Below are positions 40,269 to 48,590 of a stretch of DNA of 64,000 bases, in pieces. The position numbers and the translations under genes were made by a program. Source of the stretch: an uncultured Eubacteriales bacterium (GTDB lineage: Bacteria > Bacillota > Clostridia > Oscillospirales > Oscillospiraceae). Under the pieces are notes generated by a model. That model searched no databases, was not told the origin of the DNA, and was given only the letters and a program-made list of their open reading frames with translations. The stretch covers positions 1 to 64,000 of the forward strand of contig URQY01000004.1 of assembly GCA_900550165.1 (NCBI GenBank), read 5' to 3'. Within the stretch, counting starts at the first letter, position 1; each line of letters begins with the position of its first letter.

Positions 40269-40883
40269 ATGAAAGTCATCACCACTGTCGTCGGCTCCCT
40301 GCAGACGAATTGCTACCTGCTCATCGACGAGGAGACGAAGCTCGCCGCGCTCATCGACCCGGGCGACAACGCCGACAAGCTCCTCGCCCTTATCAAGGAG
40401 GAGGGCGTCACGCTCAAATACATTCTGCTCACCCACGGTCACCGCGACCACACGCTCGCCGTGCCCGCCGTCAAGCAGGCCATTCCCGAGGCCGAGGTCT
40501 ACATTGGCGAGGCCGACGCCCACTCCACGGGCATCTATCACTATCCCCTTATCGATTTTATCCCCGACCTCAAATTCTACGGCGAGGGCGACACGCTCAC
40601 GCTCGGCTCGCTCACCATCCGCGTGATGGCCACGCCCGGCCATACGCTCGGCGGCGTCACGCTGCTCGTGGGCGACGCGATGTTCTCCGGCGACACGCTC
40701 TTTGCAGGCTCCATGGGCCGCACGGACCTGCCCGGCGGCAACGGCGAGCAGATGGTCGCCTCCCTGCGCCGTCTGGGACAGATCGAGGGCGAATACACCG
40801 TTTATCCCGGCCATATGCACGCGACCATCCTCTCGCGCGAGCAGGAATACAACCCCTATATCCGCCAGGCGCTGCGCGCATAA
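40269..40883 (+). CDS. MBL-fold metallo-hydrolase (glyoxalase II-like)
   Basis: A 204-residue metallo-beta-lactamase fold hydrolase with the metal motif THGHRDH near residue 57, TPGHT near 124, GDTLFAGSMGRTDL and the terminal PGH. The length and the SMGRTDLPGG segment place it with the small GloB-like hydrolases found after rel-dtd in Firmicutes. The thioester or phosphoester substrate is unknown. hemZ follows after 12 bases. Confidence 0.9.
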   Translation: MKVITTVVGSLQTNCYLLIDEETKLAALIDPGDNADKLLALIKEEGVTLKYILLTHGHRDHTLAVPAVKQAIPEAEVYIGEADAHSTGIYHYPLIDFIPDLKFYGEGDTLTLGSLTIRVMATPGHTLGGVTLLVGDAMFSGDTLFAGSMGRTDLPGGNGEQMVASLRRLGQIEGEYTVYPGHMHATILSREQEYNPYIRQALRA

Positions 40884-40895
40884 GGGACCGTTCAC

Positions 40896-42365
40896 ATGAA
40901 AGTACAGCTCATTGGGCATGATGAAAAATACGCGCTGGAGCAGAGCCTGCTGACGCTCTTCCCCGGCGAAAAGCCCGTCTACGGCACGGTCGACGAGTCC
41001 GTCGACACACGCTGGGCGCGCGTAACGCTCACCGAGGACGGCGAGACCGTGCAGGTGACGACGGAGCTGGGCGTGGACGGCAAAGCCGCCGCCCACAGCT
41101 ACAGCTATCCCCTCTCCGGCACGGACTACGAAAAGGAGGGCCAGCGCCGCCACGCCATCGGCATCAGCTTTTTCGGCGCGGCGAAGGACCTGCTCGGCAT
41201 CTCCCCCGCGTGGGGGAGCCTGACCGGGGTGCGCCCGGCGAAGGTCGCACTGTCGCTCATCCACGAGGGCGGAAAAGCCCGCGCGGAGAAGGAATTACAG
41301 GAGCTCTACTGCGTCACACCCGCGCGCGCCCGCCTCGCCATCGAAGCGGCGGACGCCGGCATCCGCGCAGCGGCGGAGCTGGAGCCGAACGACATTTCGC
41401 TCTATGTCGGCATCCCCTTCTGCCCGACGAGGTGCGCCTATTGCAGCTTTGTCGCGCAGAGCGTCGAAAAATCGTTCTCGCTCGTCGAGCCGTATTTAGA
41501 GGCGCTTTTCGACGAGATCGCCGCGGCGGGGCAGCTCGTGCGCGAGCTCGGCTTAAACATCAAGTCGTTCTACATGGGCGGCGGCACGCCGACCACGCTG
41601 ACGGCCGACCAGATGGACCGCCTCCTCACAAAGCTTGAGCAGAATTTCGACTTCAACGGTCTCGCCGAGCTGACGATCGAAGCGGGCCGCCCTGACACGA
41701 TCGATGAAGAAAAGCTGCGCGTGCTGCGCGCGCACAACACCACGCGCGTTTCCATCAACCCCCAGACGATGGAGGACAACGTCCTCGCGGCCATCGGCCG
41801 CCGCCACACGGCGGACGACATCCGCCGCGCGATGGAGCAGGTGCGCGCCGCGGGCTTCCCGCACATCAACATGGACCTCATCGCAGGTCTGCCCGAGGAC
41901 GCGCCCGAGGGCTTTGCAAGGAGTCTCGACGAGGTCATCTCGATGGGCGCGGACAACATCACTGTGCACACGCTGTCGCTCAAAAAGGGCAGCCGCATCA
42001 CGCTCGAGGGAAGCCGTATCCCCGGCGCGGAGGAGGTTGCCGAAATGCTGGACTATGCCGACCCGACGCTGCGTAAGAATGGTTTTGCCCCCTATTACCT
42101 CTACCGTCAGAAGTATATGTCCGGCAGCTTTGAAAATGTGGGCTGGACGAAGCCCGGCGGCACGGGACTCTACAACATCTACATCATGGAAGAGCTGCAC
42201 TCCATCCTCTCGCTCGGCGCGGGCGGCTCGACCAAGATGGTCGGCGGCGGGCAGATCCGCCGCGCGTTCAACGCAAAGTATCCACGAGAATACATCGACC
42301 GGCCGGAAAAGCGCCGCGCGAACCTGATGGACTTCGCCCGCTTTTACGCCGAACAAGGAGAATGA
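40896..42365 (+). CDS. hemZ: Coproporphyrinogen dehydrogenase-like radical SAM protein HemZ
   Basis: A 489-residue HemZ-type protein: an N-terminal ~150-residue domain specific to HemZ, then a radical SAM barrel with GIPFCPTRCAYCSF (CxxxCxxC), FYMGGGTPTTL, EAGRPDT and RVSINPQTM, and a C-terminal HemN-like part. HemN relatives oxidise coproporphyrinogen III without oxygen, but HemZ activity is not well settled. No other haem genes lie near. Its stop overlaps the first possible start of the purine phosphorylase gene. Confidence 0.92.
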   Translation: MKVQLIGHDEKYALEQSLLTLFPGEKPVYGTVDESVDTRWARVTLTEDGETVQVTTELGVDGKAAAHSYSYPLSGTDYEKEGQRRHAIGISFFGAAKDLLGISPAWGSLTGVRPAKVALSLIHEGGKARAEKELQELYCVTPARARLAIEAADAGIRAAAELEPNDISLYVGIPFCPTRCAYCSFVAQSVEKSFSLVEPYLEALFDEIAAAGQLVRELGLNIKSFYMGGGTPTTLTADQMDRLLTKLEQNFDFNGLAELTIEAGRPDTIDEEKLRVLRAHNTTRVSINPQTMEDNVLAAIGRRHTADDIRRAMEQVRAAGFPHINMDLIAGLPEDAPEGFARSLDEVISMGADNITVHTLSLKKGSRITLEGSRIPGAEEVAEMLDYADPTLRKNGFAPYYLYRQKYMSGSFENVGWTKPGGTGLYNIYIMEELHSILSLGAGGSTKMVGGGQIRRAFNAKYPREYIDRPEKRRANLMDFARFYAEQGE

Positions 42366-42367
42366 CG

Positions 42368-43231
42368 ATGAGCCAAACTGATCATTTTACCGCTGATGCG
42401 GTCAGTCCGCACTTCACCTATGCCGATTACTGCGAGAGCGCGGACGCGATCGCCTCTCACCTCGGTTCTTTTCGTCCCGAGGTGCTGCTGGTGCTCGGCA
42501 GCGGTCTCGGCTTTCTCGGCGAGCGGGTCGAAGCGCCCGTCTTTATGAGCTACGCCGATATTCCGCACTTCCACGCCTCCACCGCGCCGGGACACGAGGG
42601 CCGCTTCGTCTTCGGAACGCTTCGCGGCAAGCGCGTCGCGGTCATGCAGGGCCGGATGCACTGTTACGAGGGCTACACCATGGAGGACGCCGCCTACGCC
42701 GTCCGCGTCATCCGTCTGCTTGGCGCGAAGACGATGATCGTGACGAACGCCGCGGGCGCTGTGAACACGGACTATCAGGCGGGCGACCTCATGCTCATCT
42801 CCGACCACATCAAGCTCTTCGACTTCGGCCCGCTCTGGGGGCCGAACATCGAGGAATTCGGCACGCGCTTCCCCGATATGTCCAATGTCTACTCCCCGCG
42901 CCTGCGCGCCCTTGCAAAGGACGTCGCGCGCGAGCAGGGGCTTTCGCTGCAGGAGGGCGTCTATATGTACTTCCCCGGCCCGCAGTTCGAAACGCCCGCC
43001 GAGGTGCGCGCCGCGCGCATCCTGGGCGCGGACGCCGTGGGCATGTCCACCGCGCCGGAGGCCATCGCCGCCGCGCACTGCGGCTATGAGATCCTCGGCG
43101 TGACGCTCTGCGCCAATATGGCCGCGGGCGTTCTCCCCCAGCCCCTTTCGGGCGAGGAGGTCAACGAAATGGCGGAGCAGTCCGCCCCGCATTTCTCCTC
43201 TCTCATCCTCGGCTGCCTTGAGCGGCTGTAA
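42368..43231 (+). CDS. Purine-nucleoside phosphorylase
   Basis: A 287-residue PNP of the trimeric (PunA-like) group. Motifs: LVLGSGLGF, phosphate-binding STAPGHEG, MHCYEGY, TNAAGAVN, YFPGPQFETPAEVR and DAVGMSTAPE with the purine-binding Glu. It splits inosine or guanosine with phosphate. ATG 42368 is eight bases after AAGGAG whereas ATG 42362 is only two, so 42368 is preferred. Confidence 0.93.
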   Translation: MSQTDHFTADAVSPHFTYADYCESADAIASHLGSFRPEVLLVLGSGLGFLGERVEAPVFMSYADIPHFHASTAPGHEGRFVFGTLRGKRVAVMQGRMHCYEGYTMEDAAYAVRVIRLLGAKTMIVTNAAGAVNTDYQAGDLMLISDHIKLFDFGPLWGPNIEEFGTRFPDMSNVYSPRLRALAKDVAREQGLSLQEGVYMYFPGPQFETPAEVRAARILGADAVGMSTAPEAIAAAHCGYEILGVTLCANMAAGVLPQPLSGEEVNEMAEQSAPHFSSLILGCLERL

Positions 43232-43269
43232 GGCTTCGCAACTCTTTGGAACAAAAGGTCGTATTTTCT

Positions 43270-44877
43270 ATGGCTACCGAAAAAAAGCAATCCTTCCTTG
43301 GCGGCGCAGCGGTGCTGGCATTCGGCATCATGGCCGTCAAGGTCATCGGCGCGGTGTTTAAGATTCCGCTGCGCAACATTCTCGGCGAGGGCGGAAGCGC
43401 AGACTTTTCCAACGCCTACAACATCTACGCGACAATGCTGACCATCTCGACCGCGGGTCTCCCCGTCGCGCTCTCCAAACTTGTGAGCGAGGCCTACGCG
43501 CGCGGCCGCACGCGGCAGGCGCAGCGCACCTTCAACCTCTCTCTGACCGTTTTTCTGGTGTTGGGGCTCGTCTCGTTCTCGCTGATGTGGTGGGGCAACG
43601 ACTATCTTGCCTCCCTTCTCAATAACCCCCGCGCGGCCTACGGCATCCGTGCGCTCGCGCCCGCGGTAGTGTGCGTCGGGTGTCTCTCCGCCTTCCGCGG
43701 CTACGCGCAGGGGCGCCAGTATATGACGCCCACGGCCGTCTCGCAGATCCTGGAGGCGCTGTGCAAGCTCGTCTTCGGTCTTGCGCTGTCGATGTGGCTC
43801 TTAAAGATCGGCCAGCCGGATTACATCGCCGCGGCGGGCGCCATCGGCGGCGTGACCATCGGCACCATCCTCTCGCTGGTCTACATGGCCCTCAACTACG
43901 TGCGCCACCGTCCCGCCCTGCAAAGCGGCGAGCGCTGCGCCGCGAGCCGCTCCATCGCGCGCCGCCTGCTGGCGCTGGCCATCCCTATCACCATCGCCTC
44001 GTCGATGGTGTCCATCATCACGCTGATCGACACCTCGCTCGTGCAGGGCCAGCTCCAGAACGCGCTGGGCTACACGCTGGATGAGACCCGCGCGCTCTAC
44101 GGCAACTACTCCGCCTGCATGGACCTCTACAACCTGCCCTCCTCGCTGATGGTCGCGCTCACGGCCTCGGTCATCCCCGCCGTCTCCGCCTCCATCACAC
44201 AGCACAACGAGCGGCAGACCGCGCGCATCGTGCGCTCGTCCTTCCGCGTGACGGCGCTGCTGGCCTTCCCGATGGGCCTTGGCCTGTGGTCGCTCAGCGG
44301 CCCCATCTTCCGCCTGTTCTACCCCCGCTACGACGGGGGGCTCGGCGGGCAGCTGCTGTCGGTGCTCGGCATCGCAAGCATCTTCGTCTGCCTGATGCTC
44401 ATTACAAACTCCATTTTGCAGTCCTACGGGCGGGTGAACATCCCCATCGTCACAATGCTCATCGGCGGCGTTGTGAAGATCGTGCTCAACTACAACCTCA
44501 CAGCCGTTCCGGACATCAATATCCACGGCGCGCCCATCGGCACGCTGGTGTGCTTTTCGCTCACGGCCATTCTCAACCTCATCGCCGTGTCGCGCGTGGC
44601 GTCCTTCCGCCTGAACTACCCCGGCTACTTCCTGCGCCCGCTGCTCGCCTCCCTTGTGATGGCCCTTTCCGCGCGCGGCGTGTACGCGCTCTGCGCGCAC
44701 TTCCTGCTCACCGAGGAGAGCGGCCGGATGATGATGCTTCTGTGCGTGGGCGCGGCGATCGCGGTGGCGGTCATCGTATATGCCGCGCTTGTCCTTGCCC
44801 TGCGCATCGTCACGCGCGACGATCTTGCGCTGCTGCCCAAGGGTGAAAAGCTCGCCCGCATCCTCCGCGTACGTTAA
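43270..44877 (+). CDS. SpoVB/YabM-like polysaccharide flippase (MOP superfamily)
   Basis: A 535-residue membrane protein with about 14 hydrophobic segments typical of MOP flippases (MurJ, SpoVB, Wzx). It begins with GGAAVLAFGIMAVKVIGAVFKIPL, as SpoVB/YtgP proteins do. By position, directly ahead of mazG (yabN), it corresponds to yabM of Bacillus subtilis. Likely substrate is a lipid-linked cell-wall or spore-cortex precursor (inference). ATG 43270 follows AAAAGG; an upstream TTG at 43246 lacks a ribosome site. Confidence 0.88.
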   Translation: MATEKKQSFLGGAAVLAFGIMAVKVIGAVFKIPLRNILGEGGSADFSNAYNIYATMLTISTAGLPVALSKLVSEAYARGRTRQAQRTFNLSLTVFLVLGLVSFSLMWWGNDYLASLLNNPRAAYGIRALAPAVVCVGCLSAFRGYAQGRQYMTPTAVSQILEALCKLVFGLALSMWLLKIGQPDYIAAAGAIGGVTIGTILSLVYMALNYVRHRPALQSGERCAASRSIARRLLALAIPITIASSMVSIITLIDTSLVQGQLQNALGYTLDETRALYGNYSACMDLYNLPSSLMVALTASVIPAVSASITQHNERQTARIVRSSFRVTALLAFPMGLGLWSLSGPIFRLFYPRYDGGLGGQLLSVLGIASIFVCLMLITNSILQSYGRVNIPIVTMLIGGVVKIVLNYNLTAVPDINIHGAPIGTLVCFSLTAILNLIAVSRVASFRLNYPGYFLRPLLASLVMALSARGVYALCAHFLLTEESGRMMMLLCVGAAIAVAVIVYAALVLALRIVTRDDLALLPKGEKLARILRVR

Positions 44878-44933
44878 AAACCCCTGAAAAATCAGGGAAA
44901 TTCCGAGAAACTCCTTGCAATGAGAGGGAATGT

Positions 44934-45725
44934 ATGGTAAATTATCCTGAGAAAGAAACCTACACCTACGAGGACCTTGTTCACATCCTGCGCATTCTGC
45001 GCGCACCGGGCGGCTGCCCGTGGGACCGTGAGCAGACGCATGAAAGCAACCGCCGCAACTTTCTGGAGGAGGCCTACGAAGCCGCCGAAGCCTTCGATCT
45101 TGACGATCCGGAGCTGATGAAGGAAGAGCTCGGCGACGTGCTGATGCAGGTCCTCTTCAACATCCACATGGAAGAGGACGCCGGACGCTTTACGACAGAC
45201 GACGTGACCGACCATGTGGTGCGCAAGCTCATCTTCCGCCACCCGCACGTGTTTTCCAACACGCAGGCGGACAACAGCGAGCAGGTGCTCGTCAACTGGG
45301 ACAAGCTCAAGCGGCAGGAAAAGGGGCAGCGCACCACGGCCGACGCGATGGATTCCGTCGCCCGCTCTCTCCCCGCCCTCTGGCGGGCGGACAAGCTCCA
45401 GAGCAAGGCGGCCAAGGCAGGCTTCGAGTTCGCCGACGTATCCGGTGCGCTCGACAAGCTCGACGAGGAAACGCGCGAGCTGCGCGCCGCCGTCGAGACC
45501 GGCACGAATTTTGAAGAAGAGCTCGGCGACGTGCTCTTTGCCGCCGTCAAGGTCGGCCGCTTCTGCGGCGTCGACCCCGAGGCCGCGCTCACGAAGACCT
45601 GTGAAAAATTCATCACCCGCTTCCGCAGGGTGGAGGAAGCTGTCACCGCGCGCGGACAGGAGATGGACGAAGTCCCGCTCGACGAGCTGACGGCGCTGTG
45701 GAACGCCGCCAAACGACCCCAATGA
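44934..45725 (+). CDS. mazG: Nucleoside triphosphate pyrophosphohydrolase MazG
   Basis: A 263-residue MazG with two tandem MazG domains: GGCPWDREQTHESNRRNFLEEAYE with EELGDVLMQV in the first half, and LDEETRELRAAVE with EEELGDVLFAAV in the second. The acidic ExxED/E-type metal sites are visible. It hydrolyses NTPs or dNTPs to monophosphates. It corresponds to the C-terminal part of B. subtilis YabN; the N-terminal methylase-like domain of YabN is absent here. It has its own ribosome site and is followed by hup. Confidence 0.93.
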   Translation: MVNYPEKETYTYEDLVHILRILRAPGGCPWDREQTHESNRRNFLEEAYEAAEAFDLDDPELMKEELGDVLMQVLFNIHMEEDAGRFTTDDVTDHVVRKLIFRHPHVFSNTQADNSEQVLVNWDKLKRQEKGQRTTADAMDSVARSLPALWRADKLQSKAAKAGFEFADVSGALDKLDEETRELRAAVETGTNFEEELGDVLFAAVKVGRFCGVDPEAALTKTCEKFITRFRRVEEAVTARGQEMDEVPLDELTALWNAAKRPQ

Positions 45726-45801
45726 TCAAGGGCGTCAGCCGCCTTTTGTCATATATCCCCGGAAGACCCCATTCCGGATCAACAATCAGGAGGATCAAAC
45801 G

Positions 45802-46077
45802 ATGAACAAGACTGAACTCATTGCTGCCGTTGCAGAAAAAGCAAGCATTTCCAAGAAGGAGTCCGAGGTCGTTATCAACGCTGCCCTCGATACCATTATC
45901 GACTCCCTGAAGAACGACGAAAAGGTCCAGCTCGTCGGCTTCGGTTCTTTCGAGACCAAGCATCGCGCAGAGCGCACCGGCCGCAACCCCAAGACCAAGG
46001 AGAGCATCACCATCGCCGCCTCCAAGGTCCCGACCTTCAAGGCTGGCAAGGCCTTCAAGGACGCTGTTGCGGAGTAA
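45802..46077 (+). CDS. hup: HU family DNA-binding protein
   Basis: A 91-residue HU protein with the standard sequence MNKTELIAAVAEKA, the GFGSFE turn, RAERTGRNPKTKE in the DNA-binding arm and VPTFKAGKAFK at the end. It is a homodimeric nucleoid protein. AGGAGG precedes the ATG. Its codon use is more biased to A-containing Lys/Asn codons than its neighbours, as expected for a highly expressed gene. A GC hairpin follows. Confidence 0.97.
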   Translation: MNKTELIAAVAEKASISKKESEVVINAALDTIIDSLKNDEKVQLVGFGSFETKHRAERTGRNPKTKESITIAASKVPTFKAGKAFKDAVAE

Positions 46078-46110
46078 GCTCCCCAAGCGGACAAGCCTTT
46101 TTTAGCATAG

Positions 46111-46140
46111 GCGGCGGCGCGATGCGCCGCCGCTTCCTTC
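46111..46140 (+). terminator. Hairpin after hup
   Basis: GCGGCGGCGC (46111-46120) and GCGCCGCCGC (46124-46133) around GAT, followed by TTCCTTCTTT. It probably limits read-through from hup into rqcP. Confidence 0.6.
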
Positions 46141-46163
46141 TTTGCAGAGAAAGGAGACAACCC

Positions 46164-46415
46164 ATGCGGCTTGACAAATATCTGAAGGTCTCACGCCTGA
46201 TCAAGCGCCGCACCGTGGCTAACGAGGCCTGCGACGGCGGCCGCGTGACGGTCAACGGCAAGGTCGCCCGCGCGTCGTACGACGTAAAGGTCGGCGACGT
46301 GATCGCGCTGCACTTCGGCGAGCGCACACTCGCCGTCGAGGTGCTGAACGTATCCGAGACCGCCGGCAAGAGCGAGGCCTCGCTTCTCTACCGCGAGGTG
46401 AGCGCGCAGGACTGA
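46164..46415 (+). CDS. rqcP: RNA-binding S4 domain protein RqcP (YabO/HslR family)
   Basis: An 83-residue S4-domain protein starting MRLDKYLKVSRLIKRRTVANEACDGGRV, the S4 RNA-binding helix pair, followed by VNGKVARASYDVKVGD. RqcP (YabO) binds 23S rRNA/tRNA on stalled 50S subunits and supports RqcH-driven alanine tailing in B. subtilis. ATG 46164 follows AAGGAG; the extension to 46122 is Arg-rich and unlikely. It lies in the conserved mazG-rqcP-yabP-yabQ-divIC order. Confidence 0.93.
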   Translation: MRLDKYLKVSRLIKRRTVANEACDGGRVTVNGKVARASYDVKVGDVIALHFGERTLAVEVLNVSETAGKSEASLLYREVSAQD

Positions 46416-46429
46416 GGCGTACTATTCCG

Positions 46430-46474
46430 GACGCGCCCTTCATACACTGTGGTATGGAGGGCGCGTCTTTTTTT
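46430..46474 (+). terminator. Terminator between rqcP and yabP
   Basis: GACGCGCCCTTCATAC and GTATGGAGGGCGCGTC pair over 15-16 bases, followed by seven T. It separates the housekeeping rqcP from the sporulation genes yabP and yabQ, which should then need their own, mother-cell-specific promoter. Confidence 0.85.
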
Positions 46475-46504
46475 GCGCCCCAAAGCGAAAGGACGGGTTT
46501 GGCT

Positions 46505-46786
46505 ATGACATATGATCTTTCCCCCGCTTCTCCCCAGCGCATCGAGCTGAGCGGCCGCGAGCACCTGAGCGTCTCGGGCGTGGAGGACGTTGACCGCTTT
46601 GACGAAAATGAGATCGTGATGAACACGAACGAAGGCGTGCTCGTCGTCACGGGCGAAAATCTCCACATCGGCAAGCTCAGTCTCGACGGCGGTGAGCTGC
46701 ACGTGGACGGGCGCATCGACGCGATCTCCTTTGAGGACGCGCCCGCGTCACGCGGTGGCTTTCTCTCGCGTCTGCTCGGGGGCTGA
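46505..46786 (+). CDS. yabP: Sporulation protein YabP
   Basis: A 93-residue YabP/YqfC-family protein: RIELSGREHLSVSGVEDVDRFDENEIVMNT followed by VLVVTGENLHIGKLSLDGGELHVDGRIDAISF. YabP is produced in the mother cell and is needed for a late sporulation step in B. subtilis. GCGAAAGGACGGG precedes ATG 46505. yabQ starts three bases after its stop. Confidence 0.92.
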   Translation: MTYDLSPASPQRIELSGREHLSVSGVEDVDRFDENEIVMNTNEGVLVVTGENLHIGKLSLDGGELHVDGRIDAISFEDAPASRGGFLSRLLGG

Positions 46787-46789
46787 GAG

Positions 46790-47506
46790 ATGGGCTTTAC
46801 GCTCACGGCGCAGGCAGAGGGCTTTGCCGCCTCCCTGCTGCTCGGCTTTTCCCTCGCGCTGCTCTACGATCTGCTGCGCGCCGTGCGCCTGCGGCGGCGC
46901 GAGCGCGCGCTCCTCACGGGCGCGCTCGACGCGCTGTACTGCGTCATCTTTGCGCTGCTCGTCTTCCTCTTTTCGATGCGCGTCGGCGGGGGCGAGCTGC
47001 GGCTCTACATGATCCTTGCGGCGCTGCTCGGCGCGCTTTTTTACTTTTCTCTCTGCGCGCGGCTCCTTCGCCCGCTGTGGGACCTTTGGGCGGGCGTGCT
47101 CTTCTCGCTGCTCGCGGTCGTATCCCTCCCGCTGCGCACGGCGGGACGGGCTTATGGTAAACTTGCCAAACTTTGCAAAAGATACTTTCTTTTTTCCAGA
47201 AAGCGGCTTATAATAAAAGCGTATGAGCGCAGCGCCCTGCGCTCATGCCGCCGCAAGCGGAAAAAAGGAGGGGAACAGCATGGCGGGAGAGACGAAAGCA
47301 GCAAAGAAGCCAAAAAAGCGCACGAGCCTTCTCACGATGCTCGTCATCGCGGTCCTGATCGTCCTTGTGGGGATGCAGCTCATTCACCTGCGCAGCCAGA
47401 TCGAGGATGCGCAGAGCCAGCTCACAGCGCTGCAAAGCGATCTCGACGCTGCCAAGCAGGAGAACGACTCGCTCTCCTCCGCGCTCGAAAAGGCCGACGA
47501 TCCTGA
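46790..47506 (+). CDS. yabQ: Spore cortex biosynthesis protein YabQ (with overlapping C-terminal extension)
   Basis: A 238-residue frame. The first ~150 residues are typical YabQ: four to five hydrophobic segments (GFAASLLLGFSLALLYDLLRAVR, DALYCVIFALLVFLFSM, LRLYMILAALLGALFYFSLCA) and a basic end (KLCKRYFLFSRKRLIIKAYERS). Beyond about residue 163 the frame overlaps divIC by 227 bases and turns into His/Arg/Pro-rich sequence, as shadow frames do in this GC-rich DNA. The native protein may simply lack its usual stop, or a frameshift has extended it. YabQ is a membrane protein required for spore cortex formation. Confidence 0.82.
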   Translation: MGFTLTAQAEGFAASLLLGFSLALLYDLLRAVRLRRRERALLTGALDALYCVIFALLVFLFSMRVGGGELRLYMILAALLGALFYFSLCARLLRPLWDLWAGVLFSLLAVVSLPLRTAGRAYGKLAKLCKRYFLFSRKRLIIKAYERSALRSCRRKRKKGGEQHGGRDESSKEAKKAHEPSHDARHRGPDRPCGDAAHSPAQPDRGCAEPAHSAAKRSRRCQAGERLALLRARKGRRS

Positions 47507-47585
47507 ATTTTTGCAGGAGCTGGCGCGCGATCAGCTCGGCTACGTGACGCCGGGCGAAAAGTCGTTCTACGACGTGAGCAACTGA
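47280..47585 (+). CDS. divIC: Septum formation initiator DivIC/FtsB family protein
   Basis: A 101-residue bitopic protein: basic N-terminus (KAAKKPKKRTS), one membrane helix (about residues 17-35, LTMLVIAVLIVLVGMQLI), a coiled coil (SQIEDAQSQLTALQSDLDAAKQEND) and the C-terminal LARDQLGYVTPGEKSFYDV segment diagnostic of DivIC/FtsB. It joins FtsL and DivIB in the division complex. AAAAGGAGGGG precedes ATG 47280. It overlaps the extended yabQ frame. Confidence 0.92.
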   Translation: MAGETKAAKKPKKRTSLLTMLVIAVLIVLVGMQLIHLRSQIEDAQSQLTALQSDLDAAKQENDSLSSALEKADDPEFLQELARDQLGYVTPGEKSFYDVSN

Positions 47586-47600
47586 ACGTACCGCAGCTTG

Positions 47601-47626
47601 AAGCGCCCCTTTCGGGGCGCTTTTTT
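47601..47626 (+). terminator. divIC terminator
   Basis: AAGCGCCCC and GGGGCGCTT around TTTC with a run of six T. Confidence 0.9.
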
Positions 47627-47835
47627 CGCGCAAAAAAAGGAGCCGCCGCCGCGCTGGACGCGGCCGCGGCCCAAACGGGTGGGATATTGGAAAGCTTCCG
47701 ATGCTTATGATACAAGCTGTGCGGACAAACGTCAATGGGAGCTTTTGTCGCATCGGCGCGCCCCGCGTCGAGATCGGTCGAGCGCCTCGCATTTTGCCCT
47801 TTTGCACAAGATATCACATTTAACACTTCATTCAT

Positions 47836-47864
47836 TTGATATTTCTGTTCATGCGTGCTATAAT
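47836..47864 (+). promoter_or_regulatory. hpf promoter
   Basis: TTGATA (47836-47841), 17-base spacer, TATAAT (47859-47864). The gap 47586-47934 holds the divIC terminator, this promoter and otherwise no recognisable gene. Confidence 0.85.
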
Positions 47865-47934
47865 GCAGAAAAGAGAGGAGAAGCGTTTCCGAATGTTTCT
47901 CTTCCCTTCCTCACCAATGAAAGGAGCCAACATC

Positions 47935-48486
47935 ATGAAATTCACCTATACCTGCAAGAAAGTCTCCCTGAACGATTCCGTCAAGGCCTATGCCGAGAAG
48001 AAGGTCGGCAAGCTGGAAAAGTTTTTCAAGGAGGAGCCCGAGGCTTCTGTCACCTTCTCCGTTGAGAAGAAAAACCGCTGTGTCGCCGAGATCATGCTGC
48101 GCGGCGCGGGCGGTACGCTGTTCCGCGCGGTGTGTGAGGACCCGGACGGCGATATGCGCGGCGCCATCGACGAGGCCACGGCCCAGATCGAGCGCAAGAT
48201 CCGCAAGAACAAGACCCGCCTTGCCAAGAACCTGCGCGCCGAGGCCGTGCTGCCGGAGCTGCCCGAGGAGTTCGAGGCCCACGAGGAGGGCGAGTTCGAC
48301 ATTGTGCGCACCAAGCGCTTCACCGTCAAGCCCATGAGCGTGGAGGAGGCCATTTTGCAGATGAATCTGCTCGGCCACAGCTTTTTCGTCTTCCGCAACA
48401 CCGACTTTGCCGACGCGATCTGCGTCGTTTACCGCCGCAACAACGGCGGCTACGGCCTCATCGAGACCGAGGATGACGAGGAATAA
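47935..48486 (+). CDS. hpf: Ribosome hibernation-promoting factor, long form
   Basis: A 183-residue long HPF. The N-terminal domain (about 1-100; MKFTYTCKKVSLNDSVKAYAEKKVGKLEKFF) binds the ribosomal decoding region. After an acidic linker, the C-terminal dimerisation domain has RTKRFTVKPMSVEEAILQMNLLGHSFFVFRN and ends ICVVYRRNNGGYGLIE. Long HPF dimerises 70S ribosomes into 100S particles in stationary phase. AAAGGAGCC precedes ATG 47935; upstream in-frame Met codons are in the leader. Confidence 0.96.
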   Translation: MKFTYTCKKVSLNDSVKAYAEKKVGKLEKFFKEEPEASVTFSVEKKNRCVAEIMLRGAGGTLFRAVCEDPDGDMRGAIDEATAQIERKIRKNKTRLAKNLRAEAVLPELPEEFEAHEEGEFDIVRTKRFTVKPMSVEEAILQMNLLGHSFFVFRNTDFADAICVVYRRNNGGYGLIETEDDEE

Positions 48487-48503
48487 GGCGATCATAAACA
48501 GAT

Positions 48504-48536
48504 AAGGGGCCGAGCCGATGCTCGGCCCCTTTTTTT
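48504..48536 (+). terminator. hpf terminator
   Basis: AAGGGGCCGAGC and GCTCGGCCCCTT around CGAT, followed by T residues to 48536. Confidence 0.92.
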
Positions 48537-48590
48537 GCGCACTTCCCTGTGATATACTGACTTTGTACTTTTGGGAAGAGGAGAAGCCCT

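Noticed and set aside
40434..40455. Variant metal motif THGHRDH in the MBL hydrolase as an unusual feature
   Set aside because: It satisfies the ordinary HxHxDH pattern.
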